Assembly: GCA_017609885.1 (NCBI GenBank)
Contig: JAFCDB010000013.1
Location: 1-52,880, forward strand
From: Candidatus Pacearchaeota archaeon
GTDB lineage: Archaea; Nanobdellota; Nanobdellia; Pacearchaeales; GW2011-AR1
DNA: 52,880 nt
Reading direction: 5' to 3'
Notes under the pieces: model-generated
Databases searched by the model: none
What the model saw: only the letters and a program-made list of their open reading frames with translations
What the model was told of the DNA's origin: nothing
Position numbers and translations under genes: made by a program
In this document: piece by piece, positions 19,531 through 28,394 of the stretch
Layout of the letters: every line of letters begins with the position of its first letter
Numbering within the stretch: position 1 is the first letter of the stretch

Positions 19531-20712
19531 ATGAGTAAAATGAAAAACCAAACAGTAAAAGGATTTAAGGATTTCCAAGGAAAATCTACGCAAAAAAGAG
19601 TAGAAATAAGAAAAGTATTAGTTGAAACTTTCGAAACCTTCGGCTTTGAACCAGCTGAAACTCCAATTGTAGAATATGAAGAATTTGTAAAATCTGATAA
19701 TGAAAAAGACGAAGCAGTAAGTGACATTTTCAAATTAAAGGACAGAGGAAAAAGAAATCTTGCTTTGAGATACGAATTTACATTTCAGTTAAAGCGCCTG
19801 ATGAAAAATCAGAAACTGCCTTATAGAAGATATCAAATTGGCCCGGTTTTCCGCGACGAACCTGTGCAAAAAAATCGCTTGAGGCAATTCACCCAATGTG
19901 ACGCCGACATCATCAGTTCAAATACAAAAGAAGAAGCTGAAATTTTGTCTTTAGTAAAAACAATTTTTGAGGAATTAAATCTTAAACCAGAAATCTATGT
20001 AAACAACAGAAAATTGCTAAACGAAATTTTAGAAAAAGAAAAAATCAAAGACAAAAAACAAGTTATCAGAGAAATTGACAAATTAGACAAACTTCCTGAA
20101 TCAGAAGTTAAAAAGAATTTGGAGAAATATAATGCCAGAGCGATTTTAAAAATTTTCAAAAAACCAGAAAGCTATTTTAAAAAATTCGCCAGTTTCAAAG
20201 AAATCCAAGAACTAAAAAAATACTGCAAACTTTTCAATGTAAAAATAAATTTCTCGTCAAGTTTAGCTAGAGGTTTAAGTTATTATAATGGAAATATCTT
20301 TGAAATTAAATCAAAAGGAATGAAAGAAAGTATTTGCGCTGGCGGAAGTTACATGTTTAACAACATCCAATGCACAGGAGTTTCATTCGGCTTAGACAGA
20401 TTAGCAACAATTGTAAAACTTGATGAAAAGAAAAAAAAGATTTTAGTTATTTCAATAAATCAAGATAAAGAAGCAATTGATTTGATTAAAAAGTTGAGAG
20501 AAAATAAAATTTCTTGTATGGGATTTTTTGGCAAAACAGGAAAAGCACTTGAATATGCAAATTCTAAAGGTTTTGATTATGTTGTTTTTGTTGGAGAAAA
20601 AGAAATTAAGAGCAGGAAATTTACTTTGAGGGATATGGGGACGGGGAAGGAAAGGAAAGTTTCAGAAAAAGATTTAGTTAAAGGATTTAGAACCAGCGAA
20701 AAATTTAAATAA
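19531..20712 (+). CDS. hisS: histidyl-tRNA synthetase
   Basis: VKGFKDFQGKSTQKR, YQIGPVFRDEPVQKNRLRQFTQCDADII, SFGLDRL. Confidence 0.92.
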   Translation: MSKMKNQTVKGFKDFQGKSTQKRVEIRKVLVETFETFGFEPAETPIVEYEEFVKSDNEKDEAVSDIFKLKDRGKRNLALRYEFTFQLKRLMKNQKLPYRRYQIGPVFRDEPVQKNRLRQFTQCDADIISSNTKEEAEILSLVKTIFEELNLKPEIYVNNRKLLNEILEKEKIKDKKQVIREIDKLDKLPESEVKKNLEKYNARAILKIFKKPESYFKKFASFKEIQELKKYCKLFNVKINFSSSLARGLSYYNGNIFEIKSKGMKESICAGGSYMFNNIQCTGVSFGLDRLATIVKLDEKKKKILVISINQDKEAIDLIKKLRENKISCMGFFGKTGKALEYANSKGFDYVVFVGEKEIKSRKFTLRDMGTGKERKVSEKDLVKGFRTSEKFK

Positions 20713-20741
20713 TAGCAAGATTTCCATAATATAAGATAACA

Positions 20742-20804
20742 GGTATTGCCTTAAGTCTTCGGACATGCCGCAAGCGTGTTCCCTGCTATTACCTCGGTAA
20801 TACC
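20742..20804 (+). ncRNA. structured RNA candidate, possible cis-regulatory element
   Basis: 9-bp closing stem GGTATTGCC/GGTAATACC; hairpins GTC-TTCG-GAC and ATGC-CGCAA-GCGT; alternative pairing TATTACC/GGTAATA. Confidence 0.4.
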
Positions 20805-20816
20805 GGATTTATTAAA

Positions 20817-20930
20817 ATGATGAAAAGAATCTCTATTTATATTGATGGTGCTAATTTCGTTTATGGTTTGAAAACTTTGAACCCAAAAAAATTAAATCAT
20901 CTCAAAAATAAACCTTTCTATAGTTTTTAG
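20817..20930 (+). pseudogene. truncated NYN-domain ORF (37 aa)
   Basis: MMKRISIYIDGANFVYGLKTLNPKKLNHLKNKPFYSF*; matches only the start of an NYN nuclease. Confidence 0.55.
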
Positions 20931-20978
20931 AAAATTTCAATAAATACCAACAAATTCATTTATTATTCAATTATCTTT

Positions 20979-22247
20979 CTATTTCACTCCCTCTAACATC
21001 CACTTCCAGATAGGTTTAACATTTATCTTTTTGTTGTTGGATACAATTTCTTTTTCCTGATCAAGTGTCAGGATTAATCCTTTCCTTAATTTAAACTTGT
21101 CCATTGCTTTTAGTAATCCCCTAATCTCTCGTTCTTCATTTTTCTCAGTTAATGTTTTTGTTACTTGTATCGCATTAACTATTTTATTCCTATCTTGAAT
21201 AATAAAATCACATTCTATTTTTGTTTCGTTTTCACGAAAGTAATATATGTCCAACATATCTTGTGCTCTTCTTTTTAGTTCTATTAACACAATGGTTTCA
21301 AGCAACCACCCTAAATTTTCTGAAAAAGCAAAAGAATTTGCAGAAAAAAAGCCAATATCATTAACATACGCTTTTTTAGGATTAACTTGTTGTTCTTTTA
21401 GTGAATAGCTATATTTTGGGACAAATATAATGAGTCCGATATCTTCAATATATGATAGATAATCAGATAATGCGTCTTTAGAAATTTTAGACATTTGTTT
21501 TACCATTCTATAATAAGAGTTTAATGAAAAATCTTTAGCAGTATTAGTTATTAAGAATTTTATTAGGTTCTTTAATAAACTTACATTGCGGAGGTTGTAT
21601 CTATCTATTAAATCTTTGTAAATTGTCAAATCTAAATAACTTTTCAATGTTTCAATTTTTAATTCTTCAAAAACTATTTCAGGAAACCCCCCATATTTTA
21701 AATACTCCCTAAATACTTTCTTTGTCCTGGAAGAACCTTGAGTAGTATACAAATCTTCTTCAATATCTTTGAAATTTAAGAATTCTTTGAATGATAAAGG
21801 ATAAATATAAAATGTCAAAGAACGACCTCTCAATTCTGTGGCAATCTCCTTGCTCATTAATTTTGCACTTGAGCCTGTTAAATAAATATTCGTTGTAATT
21901 GTATCATAAATTCTTCTAACAAATTTTTCCCAGTTTTTAATTTCTTGTATTTCATCAAAAAATATAGTTGGCTTTTTATCAGGGAATAATTCAAAATACG
22001 ATTGCAATATTAAATCTAATTCATCAGTTTTCATTGGAAGGATTCTCTCATCTTCAAAATTAATATAAAGGATTTCTTCTGAGTTCAATTCTTTCATTTT
22101 TTGAAACAACAAAAATGATTTACCGACTCTTCTCGGACCCACTAAGGTAATTATCTTATTTGTTTTAGGGAATTTGAAATCCCTATCTATAATATTTAAT
22201 CTTAATTTCTGATTTTCCAAAATTATTTTTTTTATTATTTCTTTCAT
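20979..22247 (-). CDS. AAA ATPase with DUF4143-type C-terminus
   Basis: P-loop GPRRVGKSF, PTIFFDEIQ, GSSAKLMSKEIATELRGRS. Confidence 0.88.
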   Translation of the reverse strand: MKEIIKKIILENQKLRLNIIDRDFKFPKTNKIITLVGPRRVGKSFLLFQKMKELNSEEILYINFEDERILPMKTDELDLILQSYFELFPDKKPTIFFDEIQEIKNWEKFVRRIYDTITTNIYLTGSSAKLMSKEIATELRGRSLTFYIYPLSFKEFLNFKDIEEDLYTTQGSSRTKKVFREYLKYGGFPEIVFEELKIETLKSYLDLTIYKDLIDRYNLRNVSLLKNLIKFLITNTAKDFSLNSYYRMVKQMSKISKDALSDYLSYIEDIGLIIFVPKYSYSLKEQQVNPKKAYVNDIGFFSANSFAFSENLGWLLETIVLIELKRRAQDMLDIYYFRENETKIECDFIIQDRNKIVNAIQVTKTLTEKNEEREIRGLLKAMDKFKLRKGLILTLDQEKEIVSNNKKINVKPIWKWMLEGVK

Positions 22248-22277
22248 AATATTTTAGAGTTTCTTGTTATTTAAATC

Positions 22278-22334
22278 TTTCCTTTCTTAGAAGGATAAAT
22301 ATGCCAAATAGTTTCCTTTCTTAGAAGGATAAAT
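22278..22334 (-). promoter_or_regulatory. duplicated 23-bp operator-like motif upstream of 20979..22247
   Basis: tttcctttcttagaaggataaat at 22278 and 22312 (34-bp spacing), each with TCCTT-N6-AAGGA symmetry. Confidence 0.6.
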
Positions 22335-22408
22335 AATTTTTGAAGAAGGGATGTTGAATTGGGAGTTTGGGAAGGGGAAATTTTTACTTTAATTAACTTT
22401 CGTTTTCA

Positions 22409-22573
22409 GGCTTTGGTGAAACCATTAAATTTTTGAACATTTTTCTCAATTCCCTACCCGCCCGCCCAGCATTGCTCGACGTGATTTGTCTCGCAATGTA
22501 GATTTTAAATTGAGACGCAATGTAGATTTTAAATTGAGAAAAATGTTATATATCCTATGATTTCACCAAAGCC
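22409..22573 (-). mobile_element. MITE family M1, copy A (165 bp)
   Basis: Terminal inverted repeats GGCTTTGGTGAAAC.../...GATTTCACCAAAGCC; flanked by 8-bp direct repeats CGTTTTCA (22401-22408, 22574-22581). Confidence 0.85.
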
Positions 22574-22578
22574 CGTTT

Positions 22579-24792
22579 TCACTCCCCAATCTCAACTGGC
22601 TTCACAATCATGCTACACTCAGTAGGCAGCGGTTGCTTCCCGCTGTCATCAACACATTTGATATAATATGCCTCATCAACTTCCCAAGGTGCAAAATGCT
22701 CTGTTAATTTGTCAGAAGATTCATGCATCATTTGTTCTACTATTGCATCTTCACCAATATTAAAGTCACATTTTGTATTATCATTTGTAGAGTAAAAACA
22801 ATCTGCGTTCTCGTTTGTAATTATTTGCAAAGAATCTACATTAAATAATACTCGAACAACTTCAGGCGCCTGCGTGTCTACAAAAACTGTGAAGGTTGTG
22901 TTTGTGCTTGCTTGGTTTCCGCCAAGGTCGACACATTTTATGTAGTAAGTGTAGGTTCCTGCTGGAAGATACTGCGATTGTTTGTGTTCAAAAGAATTTG
23001 TTTCTAGGAATTCAATAAAGTTTGAGTTGTCTAGACCATAATAACAGACAGATGTGCCTTTGTCATCTTCGCCATTCCGTGTTTCCAACTCCAAATTCAC
23101 TTCAACTGTTGTAGTCGCACCTCTTATTACTTCACCTTCTTTAGGTTTTAATGAATCATCTAAAATAGTTAATGGCTGTGTCCCTCTTAATGTCAATTTT
23201 CTTCCCTGGCTCATTTTATTCCTATCTGCTTTGTCCATCCATGGCTGGTCCTCACATCTAAAATAATAATCATTATCTTCTCTATCTACTATCCCTGTTA
23301 AAGTTCCTGAACAAGTATATAACATATTCGCATTCATCTCCCATAAATTATCTGCACACTCCATTATGTTTTCCATTGTATCAAAATTCAAATCATTGTC
23401 TCTTGTCCATCTGCAATTTGCAGGTTCGTTTGTGTAAACAACTATTGGAACTTCATCAACTTCATACTGCACTGGCGAGTTGTCTGCAATACTAAATTCT
23501 TCAATTATTGGAGCTGTTGCATCTGGGCCTTTGTCAACACAAAACTTCATAACATAAGGTTCTGCATTGTAGTAACCGTTTGGACTAACACATCTAATAT
23601 ATAACTCATATCTTCCGTCATTTTCAATTTCCAGACCACCTGTTTCTGTTTGATTTGTTGAATCAGCAAAATCATTAATTGCATCAGGACTTGGAAGGTT
23701 CATTCTCTGAGTGTGATTGTAAGCAAAAAGCGAAGACTCTCCAAAATAATATTCCATGTCGTCGTATCCTGCTGGTTCATATGCCTGAGCCCCATGCCCT
23801 ACTGTAGGAACAATATCAATTTTGCATTGTGCCGGCATATTTGTCTGAATTCCAAATTCAATTGGCGTAAATGCCTCAATACATCTTCCTGTAATTCCCT
23901 GCCTTATAATTTGCGCTCCCCGCGACAAAGGCCTCTGAGACATCGGCTTGTAATCATAACCATCTGTAAGAACATCTTCCCAAGGCCGAATCCCAGGAGA
24001 TTTCACATTTCCCTCATATAAATCCGCGCACATTTCACTTTCAGTCCCCTCATTTAAAATCCCACATCCCTGCCCTAAACTCTTGCACCTATACTCCGAG
24101 CACGCATGTAACTCATCATTGCACTTTTCACAATCACTTCCACCTATTGGAGCTTCCCAAGGTTGACAATCGAAAGTTATTGTTTTATATTCTACTTCTT
24201 TGTATGTTAAGGCGAAGACAACTACTCCGACAACTGCTCCTGTGAGGAATGCGTGGCTTCCAAAAAATCCTTTAATCGCTTCACTTCTTAAAACACCAGC
24301 AGTAAACAATCCTGAAGAAACTCCCCATTGCAAACTATTTGTCAAAGGTTCTTCTAATCCTAACCAACCACCTACAAGTCCAACTACCATATAGGCTGTT
24401 GTTGCCCAGCTTAGTCCTTGCAATATTCCGCCGCCGATTCTTTTGGGTTTTGCGAATATAGAAAATAGTCCTCTTTCCCCAGTTTCAGTAGTTGTTTCAG
24501 TTCCAAAACCAGGGTCGGGTAAATCTTTGACAGTTACAGATGGATCAACAGGGGTATTGCTAACAGTTGGATTTTTCTTTATTTCATCTTGTAAGTGTTT
24601 ATTCCATAATTGACTGGCTTCTTCATCTGTCATAGATTCAGTATTAAACTGTCCTGCAGGAGTGAAGTCCCCTACTTCAGCACTAACAACTTCAACCTCC
24701 AGTCCAATCAAAAAACTAATTGCAACAATTGACAAAATCAAATTCACAACTACAAACAAACATTCACTCTTTTTCAAGTTTTCTTTTTTCAT
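22579..24792 (-). CDS. Cys-rich surface protein, equivalent to the C-terminal half of 28395..32078
   Basis: FDCQPWEAPIGGSDCEKCNDELHACSEYRCKSLGQGCGILNEGTESEMCA aligns with FDCKTWQRPFMGNCKKCNENPMKPCSKYRCESLGMNCGMINEGTEYGVCA. Confidence 0.8.
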   Translation of the reverse strand: MKKENLKKSECLFVVVNLILSIVAISFLIGLEVEVVSAEVGDFTPAGQFNTESMTDEEASQLWNKHLQDEIKKNPTVSNTPVDPSVTVKDLPDPGFGTETTTETGERGLFSIFAKPKRIGGGILQGLSWATTAYMVVGLVGGWLGLEEPLTNSLQWGVSSGLFTAGVLRSEAIKGFFGSHAFLTGAVVGVVVFALTYKEVEYKTITFDCQPWEAPIGGSDCEKCNDELHACSEYRCKSLGQGCGILNEGTESEMCADLYEGNVKSPGIRPWEDVLTDGYDYKPMSQRPLSRGAQIIRQGITGRCIEAFTPIEFGIQTNMPAQCKIDIVPTVGHGAQAYEPAGYDDMEYYFGESSLFAYNHTQRMNLPSPDAINDFADSTNQTETGGLEIENDGRYELYIRCVSPNGYYNAEPYVMKFCVDKGPDATAPIIEEFSIADNSPVQYEVDEVPIVVYTNEPANCRWTRDNDLNFDTMENIMECADNLWEMNANMLYTCSGTLTGIVDREDNDYYFRCEDQPWMDKADRNKMSQGRKLTLRGTQPLTILDDSLKPKEGEVIRGATTTVEVNLELETRNGEDDKGTSVCYYGLDNSNFIEFLETNSFEHKQSQYLPAGTYTYYIKCVDLGGNQASTNTTFTVFVDTQAPEVVRVLFNVDSLQIITNENADCFYSTNDNTKCDFNIGEDAIVEQMMHESSDKLTEHFAPWEVDEAYYIKCVDDSGKQPLPTECSMIVKPVEIGE

Positions 24793-25227
24793 TTAATCAT
24801 CTTCTCCTGTTCTATTTTTTTGAACAAATGTTCTAATTTCTTGAACAAACTTCTCTGCTTTCTTAATCACTTCTTTAACATCACACTTCTCAATAATATT
24901 TACTTCTCTATAAACTACTATATTTCTCTTTTTTCTTACTTTATCAAAAAAATTAATCAATTCTTTATTAAGTTTTGTTTCTCGCAAAAACTCAAAAACT
25001 GATTTGTGTTGTTCGCTCCCTACTGGCTTAAATCCTAAACTAAACATCAATGTTCTTGCACTTTGCAACACAGCATTATATGCAATAGAATATGTCCAAT
25101 CATAATCTCCCTCTTCTAAAATATTTTTTGCAGTCCTTAAATCTCTCTCTGCCAAACTAAAGTCAGGTTCTTGTTTTATCAAGAGCTTTTTTATTTTCCT
25201 ATCCCTTAACAATTTTCCGAAGTTCAT
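24793..25227 (-). CDS. HEPN-domain protein
   Basis: All-helical; AYNAVLQSARTLMFSLGFKP...VRKKRNIVVYREVNI; adjacent to MNT partner. Confidence 0.75.
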   Translation of the reverse strand: MNFGKLLRDRKIKKLLIKQEPDFSLAERDLRTAKNILEEGDYDWTYSIAYNAVLQSARTLMFSLGFKPVGSEQHKSVFEFLRETKLNKELINFFDKVRKKRNIVVYREVNIIEKCDVKEVIKKAEKFVQEIRTFVQKNRTGEDD

Positions 25228-25765
25228 CTTCCTCTCCCTTTATCATGATTACTTTTCCAGCAAAAATTTCATTCATCAACCTATTATCTTTCTTTTTTTG
25301 GATACTTTTAATTGACCAAACAACTGGATTAATTTCTCTTCCTGTTTCTTCTTCTAATGGTTTGAATAACTTAAAAGTTTCAGACAACTTTACATTTCCA
25401 ATAATTAAAACATCAATATCACTTTCTGTATGGTAATCTCCCCGGGAAAAACTCCCAAAAACCAGCGCAAATTCTATTTTTTTATTTTTCTTCAGTAAAT
25501 CTTCTAGAGAGTAAACAATATAATCTGTTTTAACAAAAATACTTTTTAACTCATCAACAATGTTGTTCTTTCTATTTAATTTTATTTTATTTCCCTCTTT
25601 TTCTATCACACCAACACTCTCAAGATTATCAATCTCTCTCTTCACAGCACTTGAAGAAATTTTTAATTGATTAGAAATTTCTCTAATATGAGTTTCCTTG
25701 CTTTCAAAAAATAAATATTTCATTATTTTTATTCTGTTTTTTGATGTAAATATTTTTTCTAACAT
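25199..25765 (-). CDS. winged-HTH + MNT nucleotidyltransferase domain protein (antitoxin-like)
   Basis: HTH HIREISNQLKISSSAVKREIDNLESVGVI; NTase motif GSFSRGDYHTESDIDVLII. Confidence 0.85.
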   Translation of the reverse strand: MLEKIFTSKNRIKIMKYLFFESKETHIREISNQLKISSSAVKREIDNLESVGVIEKEGNKIKLNRKNNIVDELKSIFVKTDYIVYSLEDLLKKNKKIEFALVFGSFSRGDYHTESDIDVLIIGNVKLSETFKLFKPLEEETGREINPVVWSIKSIQKKKDNRLMNEIFAGKVIMIKGEEDELRKIVKG

Positions 25766-25766
25766 T

Positions 25767-27572
25767 TTAACTCCCCTTAGCAAAGTTGTAAGCTTTGATT
25801 ATCATTCCTTGAACAACATTTCCTGCAGGCTGCGAACCTCTGAAAGTTTCCTCTCCAGTTTGCTGCGCCCCCCCAAATTCCTGGCTTTGTGATTGCGGTG
25901 CTTCTTCTCTTTCATCGCCAACTTGAGTTTCTTTTCCCCCTTTAATTTTTATTTCATAACCCTCATTTACAAATTTTCCGACATAATTTGCCCCTGGACC
26001 GCAGTCTCCCAAAGACGAACAATAAAACATTGCAGCTAATGCAGTTTTCTTTGATTCAGGATTATCCGGGTCGCAGAAGCAGTTTTCTACGCATTTTTTT
26101 TCTCCTCCAATTGCTCGCTTTTCATATTTTACAATACATGTCTGCGTTCCTGCCATGCAAACATCCTGCGCATTTTCACTCCAGAAATCCAAACCCGGTG
26201 CAACTTTCGGAACACACTTTCCATAAGATTCCTGGTCTTCAATCTGCACATTAAACAACTCTGCTTTTACAGTGTCAATATCCAGCATATTTCTAATTGC
26301 ATTGTCAACTCTTCCTTTTTCATCAATCGGCAACCAGATGCAATCTCTTTGATAGCGGTTCAAACAATCTCTTGTCTTATTCTGCAAAATACAATCCTGC
26401 CACCGATTCACAATACATCCTGCCTGAGAAAAATCCTCTCCCTCTGTTTCAATTGCATCTTCAACACAAACCTCGTTCCTAAAATCCCCGCATGGTTCAA
26501 CAATTTCCTCACCCATATAACAAATATGTCTGTAATGCCTTGAACCAACAGAATCTGCATTTTGATTTCCATTGTCATAGTAGCACCACGACTCGCCGTT
26601 TTTGTAGTCCTCGCCATTTGAAGTATCATAGCAATTTACATCCTGGCAAATATAATCTCCATAAGCTGGTTTTTGTCCTCGGAGAGCTTCTGCGCAAATT
26701 GTCCCCTGCCCAAGATATTCACAATTACCACAACCTCTTGGTGAACCATGACAACTTTCCTCTGGATGTTTTATCTTTGTCCAATAAGCTGCACTATTTA
26801 ATTTACTTGCGTCATAAATATTCGCCCTATTTCCGCAAGTATCAACAAAATAAACCCGGCCATTTTCACATCTTGTTTCCTGTGTTTTTGCACAATCTGT
26901 CTCCAGCTCTTCTGCGGTGCACAAATAATCTTTATAAAATCTTATTGATTCCTGATCTGAAACTTGCTCACCAAGTTCTGCAGAATCACACTCATCTCGT
27001 GTTCCAAATCTGCAGGTTTTCACAAATTCTGATTCAAATACGCATGCCCCAAAATCCTGCGAAGTTGCAAGAGCAATACATGAAAGTTCATCAGCTACAT
27101 CTGTCCTGAAATTTGTCTGCAACCCATAAATTCCAGAAAGTTTCTTGCATCTTTGCAAAGTTACATAAGCTGCTTCTGTTCCAAGTAAACAACAGCCCAT
27201 ATTACATCGAGGAATCTGGCAGTTTGCGTTTTCCTCCCATGAGCCGTTTGCAGCTGAACATGCTTCTTCAGGCGTATTTTCCATGCAAATTCCTTCGTCG
27301 CTGTCATAACAACATCCCTTTTTACAATAACTTGTTGCCTCGCATGAAGTAGGGCTTACTTTAAAATTTGCATCGCAATTTTCCTCTGGCTCATTTTGGC
27401 AATAAGCTCCTGTCAGGGTTTTCTCACAGCAAAAACTCACTTCCTGCGCAGAAACAAACACTCCTAAAACTACTAAACAAATTATCACAAGCAAAATTCC
27501 TGCAGCTATTTTTTCCCTCTTTGTCATTTTTCCTCTTACACTTTCTTGGTTTTTATTTTTATATGTTCTCAT
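25767..27572 (-). CDS. Cys-rich surface protein, equivalent to the N-terminal half of 28395..32078
   Basis: GCCYDSDEGICMENTPEEACSAANGSW..., VDTCGNRANIYDASKLNS, NGESWCYYDNGNQNADSVGSRHYRHIC match the large protein; probable start at internal ATG 27527. Confidence 0.8.
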   Translation of the reverse strand: MRTYKNKNQESVRGKMTKREKIAAGILLVIICLVVLGVFVSAQEVSFCCEKTLTGAYCQNEPEENCDANFKVSPTSCEATSYCKKGCCYDSDEGICMENTPEEACSAANGSWEENANCQIPRCNMGCCLLGTEAAYVTLQRCKKLSGIYGLQTNFRTDVADELSCIALATSQDFGACVFESEFVKTCRFGTRDECDSAELGEQVSDQESIRFYKDYLCTAEELETDCAKTQETRCENGRVYFVDTCGNRANIYDASKLNSAAYWTKIKHPEESCHGSPRGCGNCEYLGQGTICAEALRGQKPAYGDYICQDVNCYDTSNGEDYKNGESWCYYDNGNQNADSVGSRHYRHICYMGEEIVEPCGDFRNEVCVEDAIETEGEDFSQAGCIVNRWQDCILQNKTRDCLNRYQRDCIWLPIDEKGRVDNAIRNMLDIDTVKAELFNVQIEDQESYGKCVPKVAPGLDFWSENAQDVCMAGTQTCIVKYEKRAIGGEKKCVENCFCDPDNPESKKTALAAMFYCSSLGDCGPGANYVGKFVNEGYEIKIKGGKETQVGDEREEAPQSQSQEFGGAQQTGEETFRGSQPAGNVVQGMIIKAYNFAKGS

Positions 27573-27573
27573 T

Positions 27574-28362
27574 TTACCTCAACCCATATCCTGGCGGAAA
27601 CACCAAACTTTTCGAAGCAAAATTAAATTCCTCTTCTATATTTCTGTCTGAAACAAAATACAAAGTCGTTCCATCTCCCTGTTTTAATTTTTGTATTCTC
27701 ATCTCAGGATACAATAGCATGTAAACATCAACATCTGTATCTCCATACCTTGCCTCATAATTTAATATTGAAGTTGACAACATTATCAATTCATACAATT
27801 TACTTTCTTTTCTAATTTCAAATCCATCAAACACCCTCCTGTCATCCTCTTTTGAAATTGTCAAACCAGTATCAATATCAACTATCAAATTTCCATAAGC
27901 TAAATCAATGGAATAATCAAATCCCCGCGACTCAACATTATATCCTCTTTTTTCTGCCTCTTCTTTTGCATCTTCAAAACAACCCTGCACATTAGGTTTT
28001 ATTTCCATTTCAATCTCACTTTCAACATGTTGAATTAAAAGAGGGTTTTGAATATAGCATGTTTCAAAGTCCACAGATGACTTGCACAAATAAGCCAACT
28101 TCACTCCTTGATACAAAAAATAATCTTTTGGTTCCATATATCCTCCCTGCCTTGCAATCTGCGAAATCTTCATGTTTATATTTTCTCCTTCAATGCAAGC
28201 TTCTAAATTATCTTTAAAATCAAATTCTCCACCTGTAAAAATATTTGGAAGATTAATAACATCTGTTGCTATTAAAATAATAAGGATAGCTACAGCTACA
28301 ATTACAACTCCGATTATTATAAAAATTGCAATCTGCCCCTTTTTATTCATTTTCTTGTTCAC
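27574..28362 (-). CDS. pilin-like KKGQIAIF membrane protein
   Basis: MNKKMNKKGQIAIFIIIGVVIVAVAILIILIA; paralogue of 32327..33136. Confidence 0.75.
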   Translation of the reverse strand: MNKKMNKKGQIAIFIIIGVVIVAVAILIILIATDVINLPNIFTGGEFDFKDNLEACIEGENINMKISQIARQGGYMEPKDYFLYQGVKLAYLCKSSVDFETCYIQNPLLIQHVESEIEMEIKPNVQGCFEDAKEEAEKRGYNVESRGFDYSIDLAYGNLIVDIDTGLTISKEDDRRVFDGFEIRKESKLYELIMLSTSILNYEARYGDTDVDVYMLLYPEMRIQKLKQGDGTTLYFVSDRNIEEEFNFASKSLVFPPGYGLR

Positions 28363-28394
28363 CTTATTAACATATCTTGATTTATAAATTTTGA

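Noticed and set aside
26492-27109. 205-aa plus-strand ORF and similar ORFs at 27113, 27368, 30155 and 30595
   Set aside because: Antisense to long Cys-rich surface genes with recognisable signal peptides and paralogy; no independent support.
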